64,000 nucleotides of DNA from Vibrio neptunius (GCA_019339365.1 CP079860.1:1426001-1490000), one strand, 5' to 3'; shown: positions 19,069 through 29,774, counted from the stretch's first letter. Translations and numbers: made by a program. Notes: a model not told the origin generated them from the letters alone.

Positions 19069-19686
19069 TCAACGATAGAAATGATCAGTGCGAACAAAAT
19101 GATCAATCTGTTTTGGTACAAACGAAGTGTAAATCATACTGGTATGCGCGCTTTTCATTTCTATATGGTCACTCATCCCTTCAATTTTTGTTTCATCGAC
19201 GGTGACCGTACCATCAGACAGTGTCTTGTTACCCATCATTAGCAGCGCTCTGGCCCCCAACGCCAGTGTACCTGCAATACTGCCGAGTTTCTGCGGGAAG
19301 CGCCAAACATCCTCATGTTCTTTTAAACCAAACTCAGCAGCATTGCCGAGCATCGCACCCATACCAAGGTCTTGGATACGGCTAACGATAGAAGCGCCTC
19401 TTAAAGGAGAACCTACGGCAACGACATGCGATACGTTGTGAGTATCTGGCTCTCTGGAGGCTAAATAGTGCTTGATGATCAAGCCGCCAAGGCTATGACC
19501 CACAAGAACGTTCGGCTGATGAGGGGATAGTGCTTGGTCTATCGTATTAAAAACCTTGTGTTCATCAATTGATACACTGTTGTAGCTGATGGTCTGAGTC
19601 TCATATCCGTATGAACGCAACTTTTGACTCAATGGCTGCATCGCCAATCCGTGCATGTACAGGCCATGAAGAATGACTATTTTCAT
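19069..19686 (-). CDS. Alpha/beta-fold hydrolase (lipase/esterase-like)
   Basis: A 205-aa protein with the nucleophile elbow GHSLGG near residue 67 and an N-terminal VILHGLYMHG oxyanion loop. The late SDGTVTVDET and SAHTSMIY segments are suitable for the catalytic Asp and His. The start is the ATG with GAGG seven bases upstream; a TTG four codons earlier overlaps that ribosome site. No signal peptide. It resembles PGAP1-like/triacylglycerol-lipase-type annotations in vibrios. Substrate unknown. It converges on the bet operon. Confidence 0.8.
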   Translation of the reverse strand: MKIVILHGLYMHGLAMQPLSQKLRSYGYETQTISYNSVSIDEHKVFNTIDQALSPHQPNVLVGHSLGGLIIKHYLASREPDTHNVSHVVAVGSPLRGASIVSRIQDLGMGAMLGNAAEFGLKEHEDVWRFPQKLGSIAGTLALGARALLMMGNKTLSDGTVTVDETKIEGMSDHIEMKSAHTSMIYTSFVPKQIDHFVRTDHFYR

Positions 19687-19948
19687 CGGGTGCCTCAATA
19701 CAAAATCTTCCCCTTATTTTGCCAATTCTGTACTGGCTTAACCAGTAAGGATTATCATATTTGATAATTCGCTGACAGTAATTGACGAATCTGCTTGATT
19801 GATATGATGATAAAGAAGTGAATCAGCTTCGAGCCTGCGACAATAGCAAAGCGAGTCGCTGGCGAGGGACAAGGGCGGTGACTTGCAGAGTTATTTTTAA
19901 GCGCGTGACTGATAAAAGCAGGCTAACTAGCCTGCCTTACACACAGGT

Positions 19949-20737
19949 TTAAATGTAGATTTTACTGCGAGAGTATAACACGGCGTCGCCAGAAACGATA
20001 ACCTCACTCTCTTCGATGTGACAGTATAGGATGCCTCCACGTGTTGATGCTTGGTAAGCTTTTAAATGAGATTTACCGAGTTGCTTAGACCAATAAGGGG
20101 CTAGCCCAGCATGAATTGATCCCGTCACTGGATCTTCGCAATCACCGACATCTGGCCAGAAATAGCGAGATACAAAATCGTATTCTGTTCCTCGCGCGGT
20201 GACCACCAGATCAAATGGAGCGAGGGATTCCAGGTGCTCTCTACGCACAGTGAGTTCCCTGATATCGTGTTCGTTCTCATAGATAGCAAAGTAGGCCTGC
20301 GGGCTTTTCAGGACCTTGCTTGGGCAGAGAGAGACCGATTCATACAACGCTGAAGGAATGTCACATTCTACTGGTTCCCTGATGGGAAATGTCATCAATA
20401 TTCGACCTGAAAGGTCTTTTTCTACTTTGAGCTTACCCACTTGTCGAGTCTCAAACTCGATAGTGCCACTAGTCTCAAAAAATTGATAAAGGACAAAGGA
20501 TGAAGCGAGTGTAGCGTGACCGCAGAAATCAACTTCGGCTTTAGGTGAGAACCAGCGAATTTCGTATTGGTTAGCACCAGTGGGTTTAATAAACGCGGTT
20601 TCAGAAAGGTTGTTTTCCGTTGCAATATTTTGCATTGTTTCGTCGCTGAGCCAGTCTATCAAAGGAACGACTGCTGCGGAGTTACCTTTGAAGCGCTGTG
20701 TTGTAAATGCGTCACAGGTGAACATTTCCAGTTCCAT
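19949..20737 (-). CDS. PhzF-family isomerase-like protein
   Basis: A 262-aa PhzF-like protein. The conserved Glu lies in NNLSETAFI near residue 42, and the family motifs VDFCGHATLA and DPVTGSIHAGL are present. Characterised relatives isomerise or epimerise small metabolites, but most, like this one, have unknown substrates. The start is the second Met, because GGAG for it overlaps the first. A single gene between the hydrolase and lldD; nothing else is visible in the flanking gaps of about 220-260 bases. Confidence 0.85.
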   Translation of the reverse strand: MELEMFTCDAFTTQRFKGNSAAVVPLIDWLSDETMQNIATENNLSETAFIKPTGANQYEIRWFSPKAEVDFCGHATLASSFVLYQFFETSGTIEFETRQVGKLKVEKDLSGRILMTFPIREPVECDIPSALYESVSLCPSKVLKSPQAYFAIYENEHDIRELTVRREHLESLAPFDLVVTARGTEYDFVSRYFWPDVGDCEDPVTGSIHAGLAPYWSKQLGKSHLKAYQASTRGGILYCHIEESEVIVSGDAVLYSRSKIYI

Positions 20738-20958
20738 ATCTATCTCCATACGTTGTTTGAATTTGTTTTTTTAATGGTATTCATAAAGGCAATGCTTTGT
20801 AACGGTGTACTGTTTCTCATTGAGAATAGATTCACACAGAATAATGCTTTTGTTGCATTTCTTTAAATGAATTAGTAGAGGGAACCTGAAATTATAGGCT
20901 GGAATTAGAGAAAGGCGTTGTGGCCCAAATGATTTCCATCGGGCCACGACGAGTTGTT

Positions 20959-22099
20959 TTACGTAAACCGTACCAAAGAATCTTGATTGAGTTGGTTAAT
21001 GTTTTGTGCACCCGTCAGAGTCATGGCAACGCGCATTTCCTTTTCGTAGAGATCGAGAAGGTTTTCTACACCTGCCTGTCCCTGTGCGGCAAGTGCATAA
21101 ATGTAAGAACGGCCAAGCATGGCGCAATCTGCACCCAAGGCGAGCATTCTGACTACATCCAGGCCAGTGCGAATACCAGAATCAACAAAGATCTTCAGAT
21201 CACCTTTTTACTGCATCAGCAATGCTCGGCAATGCTTTAGCCGACGACATCACGCCATCTAACTGGCGACCGCCGTGGTTGGAAACCACAATGCCATCAG
21301 CGCCAAATTTAACCGCATCTTTTGCATCCTGCTCATCCAGAATTCCTTTGATGACCATGGGGCCATCCCAGAAGTCACGGATCCACTCTAGGTCTTGCCA
21401 CGAGATGGAAGGATCAAAGTTTTCACCTAACCAGCCAATATAGTCTTCGAGCTTGGTTGGCTCACCGCGGTAGGTTGAAATGTTGCCTAGATCGTGTGGT
21501 TTCCCAAACAGGCCGACATCGAATGCCCAAGAAGGATGACGCATCGCTTGAAAGACTCGGCGCATTGCAGCATTTGGTCCGCTCATACCAGAATGCATAT
21601 CACGATAGCGCGCTCCCGGCACTGGCATATCAACCGTAAAGACAAGGGTTGTGACTCCGGCTGCTTTCGCGCGCTCGAGCACGTTTTTCATGAATCCACG
21701 GTCTTTTAACACGTAGAGCTGAAACCACATGGGTCGTGCCAGCTTTGGGGTGACTTCTTCAATAGGGCAGACAGACACGGTCGACATCGTAAATGGAATG
21801 CCTTTGTTTTCCGCAGCAATGGCAGCCTGCACTTCACCGCGTCTCGCGTACATGCCAGTTAGACCAACTGGAGACAGAGCAATAGGCAGAGCGAATTTTT
21901 CACCAAAGATTTCGGTTTCTAGATTCAGGTCAGACATGTTTTTGAGCACACGTTGTTTTAGCGCGATATCCGCGAGATCTTCGGTATTGCGTCTTAATGT
22001 ATGCTCTCCATAAGAACCGCCATCAATATAGTGGAACAAGAACGGCGGAAGTTTAGATTTAGCCGCTTTACGGTAGTCTGTTGAAGCCGAGATGATCAT
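20959..22099 (-). pseudogene. lldD: L-lactate dehydrogenase (FMN, quinone-dependent), frameshifted
   Basis: Frames 21200-22099 and 20959-21147 join into a 379-380-aa LldD. One extra base in the A5 run (T5 at 21205-21209 on the plus strand) turns [13 protein letters not shown] into AVKR-stop. The first part has FMN-binding [15 protein letters not shown] and the catalytic [12 protein letters not shown] block. The second has [17 protein letters not shown]. The enzyme oxidises L-lactate to pyruvate at the membrane, feeding quinones. It lies downstream of the lactate permease. The single indel in a homopolymer may be a sequencing error. Confidence 0.9.
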
Positions 22100-22240
22100 A
22101 AATTCAGTCCTACATTTACATATTGGGGGCCTAAATAAGGCAAGAACGACATCTTTAATAGATTAACAAGGCGTTAATACCCGCAGTGATTCGACACCAG
22201 TGGCCAGTCTTGTCAGGGACGGGTATTCGCGCAAAAAGGT

Positions 22241-23933
22241 TTACTTCATTAGAGCATCGGTAATTTGGATACCATAAATGGCAACCAGACCAATAACACC
22301 AGTCACTACAAGATAGTAGAACGTTGGGATAACGGTCTTGCGCAGTGTCGCACCCTCACGACCCAGAAGACCGACGGTTGCGGAAGCGGCTACAACGTTA
22401 TGAATCGCGATCATGTTACCCGCTGCCGCACCGACGGCTTGTAGGGCGACGACGACGGCACTTGAAATAGATAACGTTTGGGCTACTTCAAATTGGAACT
22501 GGCTAAACATCATGTTAGAGACGGTATTTGAGCCTGCGATGAATGCACCCAAAGCCCCCACTGTTGCGCTGAGTGCTGGGAACGCTTCACCCACCAAACC
22601 TGCAGCGAAGTTTGCAGTAGTCACAGGCATGCTGGCTAAATCAGCACCGTTGATTCCAGAGTTGATAAAGATACGTACCATTGGGATGGTAAACACAAGT
22701 ACGAAGCCTGCACCAATCAGTGTTTTACTCGATTCACCAAATGCTTTCGTCAATGGGGTAGCACTGCGTGCTTGAAGAAGTACTGCAATCAAAGCGACAA
22801 ACACTAAGATGCCACCAGGCAGATATAAAGGTTGGATAGCGGTACTGATACCAACCTCGCCAAGAATGTTACCAAACGACAAACTCACACTACGCAGCAT
22901 GGCTTTAAACTCAGCGCTGACGCGACTTGCTACTAGGACGACAGCAAGAAGTACGTATGGCAGCCAAGCCATAACCATGCTCATTGGCTTGTCTTTAGAA
23001 TCCGCCAGATCAATCTTAAGAGAGCCTAACCATTCTGCAGGCCATTTCTTCTCGTCTTCAAAATCCCACGTTGATTTTGGAACAAGGGAAGCCACGCTTA
23101 GCAGCAGAAACCACGATCGTTAAGCCAACCAGACCACCGATAAGTGATGGGAATTCCGCGCCCAAGAACACACCCGTTAATGCGTAAGGAATGGTAAAAG
23201 CAAGGCCTGCAAAAAGAGCAAATGGAATGATGTCTAGGCCTTCTGTCCAGCTTCTATTCTTACCAAAGAAGCGTGTTAACATCATCGCCATCAGTACCGG
23301 GATTAGGGTGCCAACACAAGCGTGGATCAGCGCAACGCTGGACGTTATCTGCTGAAGGTAGGCGTCCCAGTTTGAACCGTTAGCCACAAGCGCTTCAGTA
23401 ATGTTATGTGTGTCTAGGCCTTTGTTCACGCCGACAATGATCGGGGTTCCCACTGCACCGAAAGACACGGGTGTAGACTGAATCATCATGCCCATTAGAA
23501 CAGCGGCAAGGGCTGGAAAACCAATAGCGACAAGAAGCGGAGCCGCAATGGCAGCAGGGGTACCAAAACCAGAGGCGCCTTCAATGAATGAGCCAAAACA
23601 CCAAGCGATGATGATCGCCTGAACTCGACGGTCTGGCGAGATATTGGTAAATCCATTGCGGATGGTTGATATCGCACCAGTGTGTTTTAGTGTGTTGAGC
23701 AGGAAAATGGCACCGAAGACAATCCACAGTACAGAGACAGTGATGCCCAGTCCCTGAAAAATGGAGGCAAGAACTCGCGCAGTAGACATATCCCAACAGA
23801 ACAGGGCAATCACTACGGTCAATCCGAAAGCAACAGGCATCGCGCGTTTCGCTGGCCAGTTGAGACCGACTAATAATATAGCCGCAACCACTATCGGCGA
23901 AAAGGCCACTAAGGCCAGTAAGGTTTCACTCAT
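22241..23933 (-). pseudogene. lldP: L-lactate permease, frameshifted
   Basis: Frames 23058-23933 and 22241-23095 form one lactate permease (LctP family) of about 563 aa with 12 or more membrane segments. One extra C in a CCC run (GGG at 23086-23088 on the plus strand) changes [13 protein letters not shown] to [17 protein letters not shown]. Typical motifs are [15 protein letters not shown] and AAGNMIAIHNVVAA. It imports L-lactate (and D-lactate/glycolate in E. coli). The start has ribosome site GAGGA. It is divergent from the LysR gene and upstream of lldD; no dld gene follows in this window. Confidence 0.9.
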
Positions 23934-24100
23934 TGGTACATCCTCGTACAGGCTTTTACTTTTACAAATCAGGATTCTCTAGAATCTCTTAGATTTTATA
24001 ATTGTGATATTTGTGTTAATTCGAGGTGAATTTACCCCTTTATTTTTTATTGATATAGGGAAATAATGAAAATAATTAATTCCAAAAATGACATAATGAT

Positions 24101-25000
24101 ATGCGTGCGGACGATATAATTTTATTTTCTCAGGTGGTAGAACTGGGTAGTTTTAGTAAAGTTGCAGAGATGAATAACCTTACAAATTCGGTAGTTAGCA
24201 AAAGAATAGCTCGATTAGAAGAAGCAATTGGCGTTCAATTATTATATCGAACTACGCGTAAATTGACGTTAACGGAGGCTGGTAAGGCGCTGACCCACGG
24301 CGCGAAAAATGTGAAGCAAGCCGCTCAGGAAGCGATGGATGCCGTATCGGGATTTGGTGAGAATATCAGCGGTCACATCAAAATGTCGGTGCCCTCAATT
24401 TCTGGTGACCTGATTTTGGCTGATGCAGTGGCAGAATTTTGCAACTTGCATCCAGGCTTAACGGTCGATATGTCTCTCGATAATCGCTTTGTTGATCTTG
24501 TCGAAGGCGGGTATGATCTTGTGATCCGTACCGGCTACCTTGAAGATTCGAGTCTTATTGCTCGTCATATTCTTGATTCTCAATGGGTGGTTTGTGCCTC
24601 ACCTTCTTACATTGCACGGAATGGAAAACCTATCCTGCCCGAAGATCTTGTTACCCACAACTGCCTGCAATACGCCTATCAAACAACAGGCGCCTCTGAG
24701 TGGGAATTTAAATCTGAGTCAGGGAACTATACGGTCAAGGTGTCAGGCTCCTTCTCGACGGATAATGCGACGGCACTAAGAAAAGCAGCAATGGGCGGGC
24801 ATGGGATTGCATACGTACCACGATGTTTGGTTTATCACGACATTCGCAATGGTCAATTGGTGGATCTGTTTCCAGAATTGGTCGGCAAGCGGTTGGGAAT
24901 TTACGCAGTCTATCCGTTTACTCGTCAACCGCCCAATAAAGTTAAGCTGTTAATTGAGCATATTCGGGCGCGTTATTTAGCTATTTCGCACTATTTCTAA
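24101..25000 (+). CDS. LysR-family transcriptional regulator
   Basis: A 299-aa LysR protein: winged helix-turn-helix at residues 1-60 (FSKVAEMNNLTNSVVSKRIARLE) and a substrate-binding domain at about 90-295 (IKMSVPSI, DLVIRTG). It is divergent from lldP across a 167-base gap that holds an imperfect palindrome, GGTGAATTTACC, a plausible shared operator. Control of lactate use is inferred from position only. It ends at a strong bidirectional terminator. Confidence 0.85.
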   Translation: MRADDIILFSQVVELGSFSKVAEMNNLTNSVVSKRIARLEEAIGVQLLYRTTRKLTLTEAGKALTHGAKNVKQAAQEAMDAVSGFGENISGHIKMSVPSISGDLILADAVAEFCNLHPGLTVDMSLDNRFVDLVEGGYDLVIRTGYLEDSSLIARHILDSQWVVCASPSYIARNGKPILPEDLVTHNCLQYAYQTTGASEWEFKSESGNYTVKVSGSFSTDNATALRKAAMGGHGIAYVPRCLVYHDIRNGQLVDLFPELVGKRLGIYAVYPFTRQPPNKVKLLIEHIRARYLAISHYF

Positions 25001-25007
25001 GAGAAAA

Positions 25008-25034
25008 AAGCCGATGCGTCCATGCATCGGCTTT
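25008..25034. terminator. Bidirectional terminator
   Basis: AAAGCCGATGC (25008-25018) pairs with GCATCGGCTTT (25024-25034) around a 5-base loop, with A and T tracts on both sides. It separates the LysR gene from the converging ABC ATPase gene. Confidence 0.85.
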
Positions 25035-25064
25035 GATTGGCGGCCAAACCAATATATTTCTGTT

Positions 25065-26687
25065 TTATGCTGCAACGATCTCTTCGTCTAAGTCGAAAGA
25101 TGCATCAATAAGCATCTTAGTGTAGTCATTTTTCGGCGAGTGGAAGATGTCATCGGCGGTGCCTTCTTCCATCACTTCGCCTTTCTGCATCACGAGTACT
25201 CGATCAGAAAGTGCTTTCACTACGCTCAAGTCATGGCTGATGAACAGGAAACCAATGTTGTGCTTTTTCTGAATATCTTTAAGCAGGTCGATAACGGTCA
25301 ACTGTACCGAACGGTCGAGTGCAGACGTCGGTTCATCCAATAGAATGAATGACGGTTCTAGGATCAAAGCACGAGCAATGGCGATACGCTGACGCTGACC
25401 ACCAGAGAACTCATGTGGGTAACGGTTGATTGAGTGAGGGTCGAGTCTCACTTCTTCCAATGCTTTGCGAGCGCGCTGCATGCGTTCAGCACGGCCCATC
25501 TGAGGCTGATGCACGGTTAGACCTTCAGTAATGATGTCGCCGACGGTCATACGTGGAGATAGAGAACCATAAGGGTCTTGGAACACCATCTGAATGTCTT
25601 TCTTAAGCGCAAAGCGTTCTTTTTCACTTAGCGCTTTAACATCCTGACCTTTAAATTCAATGCCACCTGTACAAGGTAACAGGCCGATAAGTGCGCGGCC
25701 AAGCGTCGATTTTCCTGATCCTGATTCGCCGACAATACCCAAAGTTTCACCTTGCTTAAGCTCAAGGGAAATACCCTTAACCGCTTCAAAGTACTCATTT
25801 TTGCTCTGAATAAAATGAGACTTTATGAGGAATTTGACGCGAATATTATCGGCTTTAAGTAATGGCGGTGCGCCATCTTCTACCGGATCTTTACTGCCTT
25901 TTGGAATCGAGTTGATCAACATCTTTGTGTAATCATGCTGAGGATGGTTAAACAAGGCCTGACACTGTCCTTCCTCAACCACATCGCCTTTACACATAAC
26001 GATGACTCGGTCAGCAAGGTGTTTTACGACCCCTAAGTCATGTGTAATGAACAAAATAGCCATGCCCATCTTAGCCTGAATCTCTTTAATTAGATTCAGG
26101 ACTTCGGCTTGTACTGTTACATCAAGCGCAGTCGTCGGTTCATCAGCAATAAGAATGTCAGGTTCGTTGATCAATGCCATCGCAATCATAATACGTTGCA
26201 ACTGACCGCCTGAGAATTCATGCGGATACTTAGTGTACGCCTGCTCTGGATTTGGAAGATGAACCAGATTAAACAGCTCAAGTACTTTTTGTTTAGCCTG
26301 AGAACGCGAGACTGGACGATGACACATGATGGCTTCCGCCACCTGAATACCCACTCGCATGAACGGGTTGAGAGACGTCATTGGTTCCTGAAAAATCATA
26401 CCAATGCGGTCGCCGCGAATGGACTGCATCTCTTTTTCGGCTTTATCGACCAGTTGCTCACCCTCAAAAATGATGCTGGACTGAGAGTGAACAATGGCGT
26501 TATTTGGTAGTAACTGCATCAGAGCATTGGTCGAAACGGACTTACCGCTACCGGATTCACCTACGATAGCGAGCGTTTCCCCCTGAAAGAGTTCAAAGTT
26601 AACATCCTTTACTGCGTCTACAATACCGTCGTTGGTTGTAAAGCTTACTGAAAGGTTTTTCACCTCTAGAATTGGCATCTGTGACAT
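25065..26687 (-). CDS. ABC transporter, fused dual ATP-binding subunits (dipeptide/oligopeptide type)
   Basis: 540 aa with two complete nucleotide-binding domains of the peptide/nickel importer type. In each the Walker A is GESGSGKS, and signatures are LSGGQ-like (FSGGQLQR and FSGGQRQR). Walker B motifs are ILIADEPTTALD and ILLDEPTSALD. Start is the ATG six bases after AAGGA, not the upstream frame start. It is a paralog of YejF at 38054, but no permease or binding protein lies beside it, so partner components must be elsewhere. The 164-aa gene directly upstream is probably co-transcribed. Confidence 0.85.
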   Translation of the reverse strand: MSQMPILEVKNLSVSFTTNDGIVDAVKDVNFELFQGETLAIVGESGSGKSVSTNALMQLLPNNAIVHSQSSIIFEGEQLVDKAEKEMQSIRGDRIGMIFQEPMTSLNPFMRVGIQVAEAIMCHRPVSRSQAKQKVLELFNLVHLPNPEQAYTKYPHEFSGGQLQRIMIAMALINEPDILIADEPTTALDVTVQAEVLNLIKEIQAKMGMAILFITHDLGVVKHLADRVIVMCKGDVVEEGQCQALFNHPQHDYTKMLINSIPKGSKDPVEDGAPPLLKADNIRVKFLIKSHFIQSKNEYFEAVKGISLELKQGETLGIVGESGSGKSTLGRALIGLLPCTGGIEFKGQDVKALSEKERFALKKDIQMVFQDPYGSLSPRMTVGDIITEGLTVHQPQMGRAERMQRARKALEEVRLDPHSINRYPHEFSGGQRQRIAIARALILEPSFILLDEPTSALDRSVQLTVIDLLKDIQKKHNIGFLFISHDLSVVKALSDRVLVMQKGEVMEEGTADDIFHSPKNDYTKMLIDASFDLDEEIVAA

Positions 26688-26701
26688 TTGCATTCCTTGT
26701 T

Positions 26702-27196
26702 TTAATTTATTTGATGCGAGCTTTCCGTTGCATTGCCATAGCTCTTCAATGCTGAAAAGTGGTGATGAGCCTTTTGAACTTGTTGAAACTCTAACATCCA
26801 CTGTGCATTACGTTGAGCACTACAAAACGCGCCCATATGGCGCAAAAGATCCTCACAGTTTTTAGCAAGAACGTGGTGGGTCGCCTGAACCAACTCTGCA
26901 GATTCAATCGACATAAACTGAAGCAAAGCATAACTTTGATTGAGTAAATCGAAGGCACTTTGATGCTGACCCATCTTGTTGAGGATCTCTGATTGAGAGA
27001 CAGCAGCATCTCGTAAGCCAGTTAATAAACAGCTGAATTGGCAAGGTTTGATTTGGTCGTCACTTAGCGCGCTTTGGATATGCGTCGGTAAATGATGCAG
27101 AACTTGATCGTACAAGTAGTGCGCCTCTGGCCAATGACCTTGTTCTAATAACTGTTCAGCTTTTAGGTAATGTGTCCAGCACTGTTGTAGATCCAT
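26702..27196 (-). CDS. Hypothetical helical protein, 164 aa
   Basis: I do not recognise a named family. The protein is soluble and mostly helical, with TPR-like spacing (YLKAEQLLEQGHWPEAHYLYDQVL; QSAFDLLNQSYALL) and many His and Gln residues. The start is the ATG at 27196 with GGAG upstream; a TTG two codons earlier is too close to that site. It sits 14 bases upstream of the dual-ATPase ABC gene and divergent from the Lon-like protease, sharing a gap with a 16-bp palindrome. Confidence 0.65.
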   Translation of the reverse strand: MDLQQCWTHYLKAEQLLEQGHWPEAHYLYDQVLHHLPTHIQSALSDDQIKPCQFSCLLTGLRDAAVSQSEILNKMGQHQSAFDLLNQSYALLQFMSIESAELVQATHHVLAKNCEDLLRHMGAFCSAQRNAQWMLEFQQVQKAHHHFSALKSYGNATESSHQIN

Positions 27197-27264
27197 GTTC
27201 AATTACTCCACCAAAATCGTAACAAGGCATATTTAAATGCAATTTATTATCTATTGCAAACAAT

Positions 27265-27280
27265 TATCATTTAAATGATA
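27265..27280. promoter_or_regulatory. 16-bp perfect palindrome between divergent genes
   Basis: TATCATTTAAATGATA lies in the 214-base gap between the 164-aa gene and the Lon-like protease. Its place and symmetry suggest an operator for one or both. Confidence 0.4.
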
Positions 27281-27410
27281 TTTGTCAGCATAATTGGTGG
27301 ATATTTAGCCAGTTGAACTCTAATACTGCCTAAGTCACTAAAATATAACCAAAACTGGCCTACACTAGGTCGTTATAGAGTTGATGGAAAATAACAATAA
27401 GGAAAGAAAG

Positions 27411-29771
27411 ATGGCAATTCAACGGCTAGAAATGAGCCAGCTGTATCATGCTGCGGAGCTGGAAATGCTACCGAGTAAGTCTACAAAAGAGCTGGCACCC
27501 ATTGACGAAATCGTCGGTCAAGAACGTGCGCAAAAGGCAGTAGAGTTCGCGATGTCCATTAAGGAGAAAGGCTACAACATCTATGCTATTGGCCAGAATG
27601 GCCTTGGCAAGCGAACAATGATTTTGCGTTATCTCAATCGCCACCAGCATGATGCGAAAGCACTTTATGATTGGTGTTATGTGGCAAATTTCGAGGATAT
27701 CAGGACACCAAAAGTACTGGCACTCCCCTGTGGAATTGGCAGCCAACTCAAGCAAGACATCGAAAAACTGATGTCAAAATTAGTCAATGCAATCCCTCTC
27801 GCATTCGATAATGAGCTCTACTACAGTCGAGCTGACAAGCTTAAAAACCAATTAGCGCAAAAACAGGAAGCAGAGTTAGCCGTCATCACCAAAGAAGCCA
27901 AAACCAAAGGCATCAGTCTCACGATTACGACTCAGGGTGACTACCAGTTTGTCGCTATGAATGGTGAGGAGATGCACACTGAAGAGTCTTTTGAGGAACT
28001 GACTAAAAAAGAACAAGAATATTTTGGTTCTACGATTGATGAGCTTGAAATTAAGTTGAGAGACATGGTTCGTCAGCTGACGGAATGGGAAGAAGCGTAC
28101 AGTGAAAAAATCAAGAAGCTGAACGACGACGTGACCTTGGATGTCATAACTCACTTCATCAAACAGCTGAAAAAGGACTACTCTGGCTACGCCGAAATAA
28201 AAGCTTATTTGACAGAACTCCAGCAAGATATTGTTGAAAATGCGGATATTTTTCTTGAACAAAGTGCAGAGCAAGGAGAGGTTGCTACGGCATCTCTAGA
28301 TAAGAAACTCCCTCGTCGCTATAAAGTTAATGTTCTTGTAAGCCGTAAGGGTGATGAATTTCCTATTGTCGTCGAAGAGAACCCTAACTATCACAGTTTG
28401 TTTGGTTACATTGAAACAGCCACCTTCAAAGGTACCGTATTTACCGACTTCTCATTGATTCGCCCAGGCAGCCTACATAAAGCCAATGGCGGCGTACTAA
28501 TGATGGACGCTCAAAAAGTGCTTGAACAACCTTATGTCTGGGATGGGTTGAAGCGTGCGCTGCGAGCTCGAAAACTAAGCTTTACCTCGCTCGAAAAAGA
28601 AGTCACATTAACAGGTGCGGTTTCGCTGGACCCTGAAGCTATCCCATTGGATGTAAAGATCATCCTGTTTGGTGATTACCGTACTTATCAATTGCTGCAA
28701 CATTACGATCCGGAGTTTAGTGAGCTGTTCCGTGTCACGGCTGACTTCGAAGACGAAATGACCCGCAGCCCGCAGTCTGAACTGCAGTATGCGCGTTTTA
28801 TTTCCAGTGTCGTCAACGACAACAACATGCTCCATTGTGATAAGAAGGCCATCGCCCGGATTATCGAGCATAGTTCTCGGCTGTCAGGTGACCAGACTAA
28901 GCTATCATTACACTCAGCCAATATCGCAAACCTGATCCGAGAATCCAATTACGTTGCTCGTCAGGCCAATTCGAACATGATTCGTTCTAGTCATGTTGAA
29001 GAGGCTCTGGCCAATCAGGAGATGCGAGTCAGTCGTCTCAAAGACAGTGTGATGGAAGGATTTATTAACGGAACGACCTTGCTTCAAACCGAAGGGGAAG
29101 CGATTGGTCAGGTCAACGCGCTATCTGTGTTGAGCACCAGTGAGTACATGTTCGGTGCACCAAACCGTATCACGGCGACGACTTGCTATGGTGGCGGTGA
29201 AGTGATCGACATTGAACGCAGCGTCGACTTAGGTGGTAGCATTCACTCCAAAGGTGTGATGATATTAACCGCTTACCTTTCTTCGGTTTTTGGCAAAACG
29301 GCGAAAGTACCATTAACCACAACCATCACTTTCGAGCAGTCTTATGGTGGCGTCGACGGCGATAGCGCCAGTATGGCTGAGTTTTGTGCGGTCGTATCAG
29401 CCTTCTCTAAACAAGCGAACCGACAAGACATCGCCATTACTGGCTCAATGAACCAATTTGGTGAAGCACAGCCTATTGGTGGTGTTAACGAGAAAATTGA
29501 GGGTTTCTTCGATGTGTGCTCAATTAAAGGCCGTAGCGAAAACCAAGGTGTGATCATACCAAGAGCCAACATGCACAACCTTATGCTACGTCCTGACGTT
29601 GTCAAGGCGGTTGAACGAGGTGAGTTTCAAATCTGGGCGATTGACCACGTGACTGAGGCCATCGAATTGTTTATGGGTCGACCTGCTGGTGAACCAAGTG
29701 ATGAGGGCAGTTATCCAATCGATACGGTATTTGGCATTGCCCAAGCCAAGCTCAACGCATTAAGGAAGTAA
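27411..29771 (+). CDS. Lon-family ATP-dependent protease (YcbZ/LonH-like)
   Basis: A 786-aa AAA+ protease of the S16 family. The start is the ATG with AAGGA upstream (the frame opens ten codons earlier at TTG). A Walker A-like loop IGQNGLGKRT spans residues 60-69, a coiled helical insertion lies around 150-280, and the ATPase core follows (GGVLMMDAQKVLEQP). The C-terminal protease domain carries the Ser652 (GDSASMAE) and Lys695 (GGVNEKIEGF) dyad. The order resembles E. coli YcbZ (LonH), not classical Lon. A role in protein quality control is inferred. A strong terminator follows. Confidence 0.9.
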   Translation: MAIQRLEMSQLYHAAELEMLPSKSTKELAPIDEIVGQERAQKAVEFAMSIKEKGYNIYAIGQNGLGKRTMILRYLNRHQHDAKALYDWCYVANFEDIRTPKVLALPCGIGSQLKQDIEKLMSKLVNAIPLAFDNELYYSRADKLKNQLAQKQEAELAVITKEAKTKGISLTITTQGDYQFVAMNGEEMHTEESFEELTKKEQEYFGSTIDELEIKLRDMVRQLTEWEEAYSEKIKKLNDDVTLDVITHFIKQLKKDYSGYAEIKAYLTELQQDIVENADIFLEQSAEQGEVATASLDKKLPRRYKVNVLVSRKGDEFPIVVEENPNYHSLFGYIETATFKGTVFTDFSLIRPGSLHKANGGVLMMDAQKVLEQPYVWDGLKRALRARKLSFTSLEKEVTLTGAVSLDPEAIPLDVKIILFGDYRTYQLLQHYDPEFSELFRVTADFEDEMTRSPQSELQYARFISSVVNDNNMLHCDKKAIARIIEHSSRLSGDQTKLSLHSANIANLIRESNYVARQANSNMIRSSHVEEALANQEMRVSRLKDSVMEGFINGTTLLQTEGEAIGQVNALSVLSTSEYMFGAPNRITATTCYGGGEVIDIERSVDLGGSIHSKGVMILTAYLSSVFGKTAKVPLTTTITFEQSYGGVDGDSASMAEFCAVVSAFSKQANRQDIAITGSMNQFGEAQPIGGVNEKIEGFFDVCSIKGRSENQGVIIPRANMHNLMLRPDVVKAVERGEFQIWAIDHVTEAIELFMGRPAGEPSDEGSYPIDTVFGIAQAKLNALRK

Positions 29772-29774
29772 CTC

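Noticed and set aside
27265..27280. Fur box
   Set aside because: The half-sites TATCATT/AATGATA are inverted relative to the Fur pattern TGATAAT/ATTATCA, and the flanking genes are not iron genes.
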